Shown here one piece after another: positions 24,476 to 28,177 of a stretch of DNA of 28,177 nucleotides. The stretch comes from JBDSGC01 sp046594105. Lineage in GTDB: Bacteria; Acidobacteriota; Thermoanaerobaculia; Gp7-AA8. How positions within the stretch are numbered: the first letter of the stretch is position 1; each line of letters begins with the position of its first letter. Under the pieces are notes generated by a model. The model did no database searches, had not been told where the DNA came from, and saw nothing but the letters and a program-made list of their open reading frames with translations. Both the position numbers and the translations under genes were made by a program. The stretch is from positions 1-28,177 of the forward strand of contig JBKJQB010000339.1 in NCBI GenBank assembly GCA_046594105.1, given 5' to 3'.

Positions 24476-25385
24476 ACCGCGGCTGACCGACTTCCTCCGC
24501 ACGAAGAGCCGTTCGATGCGGGAGCTCCTGCTGACCGCCGAGCGCGTCCTCGATCATGACGTGAATCTGCTCCTCCTGGGCGAGTCCGGATCGGGGAAAG
24601 ACTACCTGGCCGAGGCCATCCATGCCTCCGGCAAGCGCCGCACGCTGCCGATGGTCCGGATTGATTGCGCCAGCATTCCGGCGGACCTGTTCGAAAGCGA
24701 GCTGTTCGGATACGAGAAGGGCACCTTCACCGATGCCCAGACGCGCAAGCTGGGCAAGCTGGAGCTGGCCGGCGGCGGCAGCGTCTACTTCGACGATATC
24801 TCCGCGCTGGCGTCCCCTCTTCAGGCCAAGCTGCTCCGGGCCATCCAGGAGAAGCGATTTCAGCGTCTCGGCGGGCACCAGACGGTCGCCTTCGACGCCC
24901 GAGTCATGACGTCGTCGAGCGTCGAACCGGAGGCCCTGCTGGCCGGCGGGGGATTGCGTCGGGACCTCTTTTATCGCATCAACGTCGTGACCCTGACCAT
25001 CCCTCCGCTCCGCGAACGGCGGGAGGATATTCAGGCGTTGGCGATCCGATTTCTCAACCGAAGGAAGAAGGGCATCGACGCCGCGGCGATGAGGATGCTG
25101 GTGGATCATTCGTGGCCGGGCAACGTTCGCGAGCTGCGCAACGCGATCGAGAGGGCTGTGGTCCTCGAACCTGCCGAAATCATCACGCCCGCTTCGCTTT
25201 CCCCGCTGACCAGCGATCCGGTGGAGTCGGCCTCGCGAGGCCAGTGGACCCTTGGTCAACTGGAGGAACGCTACATCCGTGAGGTCCTCCAGAAGACCCG
25301 CTCCAATTACTCGCGCGCAGCGGAGATCCTCGGCATCAACCGCAAGACGCTCCTGGAGAAACGACGGAGATACGGCATTGACTGA
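24450..25385 (+). CDS. Sigma54-type AAA+ transcriptional regulator lacking a receiver domain
   Basis: The 311-residue protein consists of an AAA+ sigma54-interaction domain and a C-terminal Fis-type helix-turn-helix (NYSRAAEILGINRKTLLEKR). Walker A is GESGSGKD (44-51), Walker B is GSVYFDD (110-116), the sensor region ends in LRRDLFYRIN, and the WPGNVRELRNAIERA segment is well conserved. The sigma54-contacting loop, normally GAFTGA, reads GTFTDA (91-96), and Walker B ends Asp-Asp instead of Asp-Glu. There is no N-terminal sensory domain, so it may be constitutive or controlled by a partner. Its ATG lies 26 bases inside rsfS. Because of the altered loop, it may not activate sigma54 in the usual way. 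Confidence 0.88.
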   Translation: MSVAKRRREPRLTDFLRTKSRSMRELLLTAERVLDHDVNLLLLGESGSGKDYLAEAIHASGKRRTLPMVRIDCASIPADLFESELFGYEKGTFTDAQTRKLGKLELAGGGSVYFDDISALASPLQAKLLRAIQEKRFQRLGGHQTVAFDARVMTSSSVEPEALLAGGGLRRDLFYRINVVTLTIPPLRERREDIQALAIRFLNRRKKGIDAAAMRMLVDHSWPGNVRELRNAIERAVVLEPAEIITPASLSPLTSDPVESASRGQWTLGQLEERYIREVLQKTRSNYSRAAEILGINRKTLLEKRRRYGID

Positions 25386-25418
25386 TAGGGCATTGATTGA
25401 TCGAGCATTGACTAGCGG
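25374..25418 (+). repeat. Three imperfect 15-base tandem repeats spanning a stop codon
   Basis: Units at 25374-25388, 25389-25403 and 25404-25418 share the core GCATTGA followed by CT or TT. The first unit includes the last codons and the TGA of the AAA+ regulator gene. The period is a multiple of three. The array lies just before rlmH and looks like recent duplication of the gene end. Confidence 0.65.
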
Positions 25419-25463
25419 TCTGCCCACGACGCATTCAAGGCTTCCAAAGCGGGGGCTTCAGCG

Positions 25464-25937
25464 ATGAAAATCCGGCTGCTGTGGATGCGTTCCGCTGCCG
25501 ATGCGGAGCTCGCGGCTGTGGGCGAGCGCTACCTCAATCGGATCAAGCATTTCCTTCCGGTGGAGATCATCGAAGTGTCCCTCCCGCGCGGTAGACAAAA
25601 TGAGAAGGATCTGGCTATGATGCGCGCCCGTGATTCGGAGGCGCTCCTGGCCGCAATCCCGGATCAGGGCTACACCGTTGTTCTCGATGAGCGGGGACCA
25701 TCGGTCGATTCTTTGAAGTTTGCGAAGTGGCTGGAGCGGTGGACCGTCGATCAGCCGCATGGGGTGACTTTCGTTGCTGGTGGGGACGCCGGTCTCGACG
25801 ACGTGATCCGTCAGCGCGCGGATCAGATCCTGAGCCTCTCGGCGATGACACTCCCGCATCAGCTCGCCAGGGTCGTGCTGCTGGAACAGATTTACCGAGG
25901 CTGTACGTTGATGCGGAACATTACCTACCACAAGTAA
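25464..25937 (+). CDS. rlmH: 23S rRNA pseudouridine-1915 N3-methyltransferase RlmH
   Basis: The 157-residue SPOUT methyltransferase has the expected order: N-terminal KIRLLWM strand, a YLNRIKHF helix, VVLDERG, FVAGGDAGL in the SAM-binding knot, and LSLSAMTLPHQLARVVLLEQIYR leading to the C-terminal YHK (the motif is given in parts by family standard). RlmH methylates pseudouridine 1915 in helix 69 of assembled 70S ribosomes. The usual knot motif GGADG is GGDAG here. The terminal NITYHK replaces the common GxPYHK. A G-run lies nine bases before the ATG. The gene follows the AAA+ regulator on the same strand after 78 bases. Confidence 0.95.
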   Translation: MKIRLLWMRSAADAELAAVGERYLNRIKHFLPVEIIEVSLPRGRQNEKDLAMMRARDSEALLAAIPDQGYTVVLDERGPSVDSLKFAKWLERWTVDQPHGVTFVAGGDAGLDDVIRQRADQILSLSAMTLPHQLARVVLLEQIYRGCTLMRNITYHK

Positions 25938-25955
25938 GGAGATCCGGGCTCGAAC

Positions 25956-26324
25956 ATGGCCAAGACCAAGACGAAAGCCAGCCAGCACCAGCACTACATC
26001 GACCTGTTGCGGATAAAGCAGACCCAGCTCATGGACACCTATGAGCGCGACAAGGCCACCTCCGCCCAGCCGGATGACGGAATCCAGGATCTCGCCGACA
26101 AAGCTGCCAGCGCCTACTCCAAGGAGCTGACCCTTTCGCTCTCCGACGGGGAGCGCGGCGTCCTTCTGCTGATCGACGAAGCGTTCGCGAGAATCAAAGA
26201 CGAGAAGTACGGAATCTGCACGAACTGCGGCAGCCAGATCGGCGAGAAGCGTCTGCAAGCGGTGCCCTGGACGCCCTTCTGCATCGATTGCCAGGAGCTC
26301 CAGGAAAAAGGGATGCTCAACTGA
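25956..26324 (+). CDS. DksA/TraR-family C4 zinc finger protein
   Basis: The 122-residue protein has a Lys-rich N-terminus, a coiled-coil-forming helical region (about 10-85), a short linker and a four-cysteine zinc finger near the C-terminus (CTNCG and CIDC, separated by 17 residues that include the conserved Arg-Leu and Pro). Proteins of this family insert a coiled coil into the RNA polymerase secondary channel and modulate initiation, often with ppGpp. The acidic tip residues typical of DksA cannot be placed with confidence, so this may be a shorter paralogue. A strong AAGGAGAT lies further upstream than usual (about 14 bases). It follows rlmH by 18 bases and is closed by a terminator. Confidence 0.88.
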   Translation: MAKTKTKASQHQHYIDLLRIKQTQLMDTYERDKATSAQPDDGIQDLADKAASAYSKELTLSLSDGERGVLLLIDEAFARIKDEKYGICTNCGSQIGEKRLQAVPWTPFCIDCQELQEKGMLN

Positions 26325-26348
26325 TCTTCACGAAACACGATGTTGTTG

Positions 26349-26374
26349 ACGGGGAGCGATCGCTCCCCGTTTTC
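26349..26374 (+). terminator. Terminator after the DksA-like gene
   Basis: A perfect 22-base palindrome (26349-26370; arms ACGGGGAGC and GCTCCCCGT) is followed by TTTTC and then ATTT. It ends the obgE to DksA-like run about 25 bases beyond the stop. Confidence 0.88.
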
Positions 26375-26412
26375 ATTTCCGCAGCCGACGCGGTTCCTGA
26401 GACGGTCTGATC

Positions 26413-27789
26413 ATGCCGAAGCCTTTGAACGCAATGCTGGCAGGAATCGCGGAGAAGCGCATTCCGGGAGCACTGCTGGTCGGCGGCTCCAGCGAGTTTC
26501 TGGCGGAGAAAGCGTTTCGCGATCTGCGCGAGGCCATTGCCGGAGCGGTCCCAGGCTTGGTCGTGGAGACGTTCGAGCCGGGAACCGAGCTGGCCTCGAT
26601 CCTCGACTCCTACCGCACCATGTCGCTGTTCGGTGCGCCGCGGCTGCTGGTCATTCCGGAGGTCAACGCCTTCGTGTCGGCGAAGGAGATTGCTTCACTC
26701 CTCGACAAGGCCCTCACCGGCTGGAAGACCGCCAAGACCGATCGGAAGCGCTCCTCCGGCGCCGCGAAACTTCTGCACGTCCTCGGGCTGGCCGGTGCCG
26801 ACCTGGAAATGAACGACCGCGCCATCGCCATCGCTCTGGGGACCTCTCTCGACGGACCGCTGGCCGACATGCTCGCCTTCTGCCGCTCCACCGGAAAGAA
26901 GGCCAGCCGCGGCGAGGATGATGCCGCGATGCTCATGGAAGCGATCGCCCGCGGCGGAGCTCCCAAGACATTTCTGCTGATGCGCACAGGAGAGATTCCG
27001 GCGGACTCGGCAACGGTGGACCTCATCGACCGGCATGGCGCGGTGATCGTCTGCGATCTGAGCCGCGAAGCATTCACAGATGCCCTCGACCACGCAGTGA
27101 AAGAGATGGCCGAGGAGGCGGGGGTGACGGTCGAGCCGCGGGCGATGAGCGTTCTCCGGCAGCGTCTGGGGATCGATCGGATCCTCGGCGACAAGTTCAA
27201 TCGCGACGTCCCCGATCTGCGCCCGGCGCTCTCGGAGATGGAGCGGCTGATCACCCTGGCAGGATCGGGAAAGAAAGTGACGCCCGACATGGTGGCTCGC
27301 GAAGTGGCCACCGTGGAAGGCGGCGCGCGGTACGAATTCGGGTCGCTGTTCACGGAAGGAAAGATCCTGGAGAGCATCGGAAAGCTGCGCGACCTGGTGG
27401 CGCAGGGCAGGCGCGAAGATCCGAAGACGGCCGTCGAGTTTCACTACGGGAAGTTTCTCTTCCCGCTGGCCGACGAGGTCCGGCAGATGATCGGAATCCT
27501 CTCCTTCGCCCGGGTGCATCGAATCGACCTGCGCGCATCGATCACCTACAACCGATTCAAGGACACCGTGGCCGACCGACTGGGTGACTTCCTCAAAGCA
27601 CAGGGACTGGTCCGGCAGAAACCGCATCCCTTCCCGCTGCACAAGAAGTGGGAGGCGGTCCGCGGCCGTACCGATCGCGAGTTGTTTGCGGCACTCGCTG
27701 CGATCGCCGACCTCGAGATCAAGCGCAAGTCGGGCGGGCTGCCGGTGGACGTGGGCATGGAGAGCTTTCTGCTGGCGTCCATCCGGTAG
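26413..27789 (+). CDS. holA: DNA polymerase III delta subunit (clamp loader) with an internal insertion
   Basis: The 458-residue protein resembles the clamp-loader delta subunit. It has an N-terminal ALLVGGSSEFLAEKA segment corresponding to the degenerate P-loop region (delta does not hydrolyse ATP), SLFGAPRLLVIPEVNAF, the helix SREAFTDALDHAVKEMA, and the delta-type collar domain with DLRPALSEMERLITLAG through the C-terminal helices. Usual members have about 330-350 residues. The extra length comes largely from a Lys/Arg/Ala-rich insertion at about 100-165, before the strand FLLMRT. The protein would bind and open the sliding clamp. The identification is by overall pattern, so moderate confidence is appropriate. 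The ATG has a weak GAGACGG upstream. The TAG stop is embedded in repeat copy 4. Confidence 0.75.
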   Translation: MPKPLNAMLAGIAEKRIPGALLVGGSSEFLAEKAFRDLREAIAGAVPGLVVETFEPGTELASILDSYRTMSLFGAPRLLVIPEVNAFVSAKEIASLLDKALTGWKTAKTDRKRSSGAAKLLHVLGLAGADLEMNDRAIAIALGTSLDGPLADMLAFCRSTGKKASRGEDDAAMLMEAIARGGAPKTFLLMRTGEIPADSATVDLIDRHGAVIVCDLSREAFTDALDHAVKEMAEEAGVTVEPRAMSVLRQRLGIDRILGDKFNRDVPDLRPALSEMERLITLAGSGKKVTPDMVAREVATVEGGARYEFGSLFTEGKILESIGKLRDLVAQGRREDPKTAVEFHYGKFLFPLADEVRQMIGILSFARVHRIDLRASITYNRFKDTVADRLGDFLKAQGLVRQKPHPFPLHKKWEAVRGRTDRELFAALAAIADLEIKRKSGGLPVDVGMESFLLASIR

Positions 27790-27814
27790 GCCGGCACGGC
27801 CGGCGGCGTTGGTT
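27787..27814 (+). repeat. Stop-associated palindromic repeat, copy 4
   Basis: The TAG of holA (27787-27789) runs straight into GGCCGGC, ACG, GCCGGC and GGCGTTGGTT. The match to copy 3 is near perfect from the second G onward. The orientation again follows the gene. The remaining intergenic sequence to 28038 holds GC-rich palindromes but no gene that I can support. Confidence 0.75.
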
Positions 27815-28038
27815 GCCCAAGGCCCCGGTAAGATCACGCTCCAAGACGCTCTGCCGCGCAGGCGCCTAGGTCTCACGCACTCTCGGTGAATCAACGGGGG
27901 TCGTCACCCAGGATCCGCGTGCGTCCCCGGGCCGAGCCCCCGGCTGCTTTGTGTGCCGCGCCTTCGCGCGCCTACCGTTTGGCTGAACGGAGTTCCTGAG
28001 TGTCACGCTCCTTCGGTTCTTCGTTACACTCCGCACCC

Positions 28039-28177
28039 ATGTCCATGATGCAGGTCGATCGCCGCGCGTGGCATGCGCTGTTCGCCGCGCAGCTCGGGTG
28101 GATGCTCGATGCCATGGACTTTCTGCTGTTCACCTTCGCGGTCATCCCGATCCAGAAAGAGTTTGGCCTCTCCAAGC
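28039..28177 (+). CDS. N-terminal part of a major facilitator superfamily transporter
   Basis: The open frame from ATG 28039 runs off the window after 46 residues. It has a short polar start (MSMMQVDRRAW), then a first membrane helix containing GWMLDAMDFLLFTFAV, followed by IPIQKEFGLSK. The Gly-Trp-x-Leu-Asp-x-x-Asp helix is typical of MFS sugar/acid transporters of the aromatic-acid and sialate branches. The substrate cannot be inferred. There is no Shine-Dalgarno sequence. TACACT at 28025-28030 ends eight bases before the ATG, as expected for a leaderless transcript. Confidence 0.75.
   Translation, partial: MSMMQVDRRAWHALFAAQLGWMLDAMDFLLFTFAVIPIQKEFGLSK

Noticed and set aside
27830..27930. 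Possible tRNA-like GC-rich palindromic stretch
   Set aside because: I could not place an acceptor stem, a GTTCGA-like T-loop and an anticodon arm together, so no tRNA is claimed.

Overview
The window is high-GC bacterial chromosome with tightly packed genes. It most resembles a member of the Acidobacteriota. The signs are a secreted von Willebrand A protein of the 'VWFA-related Acidobacterial' type, two large TonB-dependent receptors with N-terminal carboxypeptidase-regulatory-like domains, and TPR-fused kinase and alkaline-phosphatase-superfamily proteins. This assignment is inferred from gene content alone, because no rRNA gene is present. No tRNA, CRISPR array, transposase or phage gene was seen.

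Layout. Positions 1-136 are the 3' end of a gene for a surface or secreted protein with a regulatory-like beta domain. It is convergent with an EF-G-like GTPase (199-2304, minus). Divergent from the GTPase is a compact plus-strand set: a membrane Ser/Thr kinase with TPRs (2448-4520), a miniature TldD-like metalloprotease (4520-5479), a possible TldE-like partner (5476-6315), a DUF507-like small protein (about 6331-6585) and an acyl-CoA carboxylase carboxyltransferase (6688-8229). The first three overlap by 1 to 4 bases, so they are probably translationally coupled. A secreted VWA protein follows at 8591-10249. An intergenic stretch of about 390 bases then holds a roughly 226-base palindrome.

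Positions 10637-21411 form a cell-envelope block of four genes: an AlkP-superfamily phosphodiesterase with an apparent SPFH-like domain and TPRs (minus), a TonB receptor (minus), a sulfatase-fold protein with TPRs (plus) and a second TonB receptor (plus). The two halves diverge from about 16046-16327, and each half pairs one TPR hydrolase with one receptor. A joint role in handling a substrate at the outer membrane is a reasonable inference, but the substrate is unknown.

Positions 21616-27789 are housekeeping: rplU-rpmA, then obgE-nadD-rsfS-sigma54-type AAA+ regulator-rlmH-DksA-like zinc finger protein, then holA. The obgE to AAA+ genes overlap end to start. Recognisable hairpin terminators follow the second receptor, rpmA and the DksA-like gene, and one lies between the first receptor and the SPFH/AlkP gene. 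The window ends inside an MFS transporter gene.

The most unusual signals are four copies of a short GC-rich palindromic repeat that begin at, or just after, stop codons in the same orientation as the gene; the 226-base palindrome at 10311-10556; the SPFH-phosphodiesterase-TPR fusion; the miniature TldD/TldE-like pair coupled to a kinase; the DUF507 gene that appears to lack a conventional start; and a sigma54-type AAA+ protein whose GAFTGA loop reads GTFTDA.
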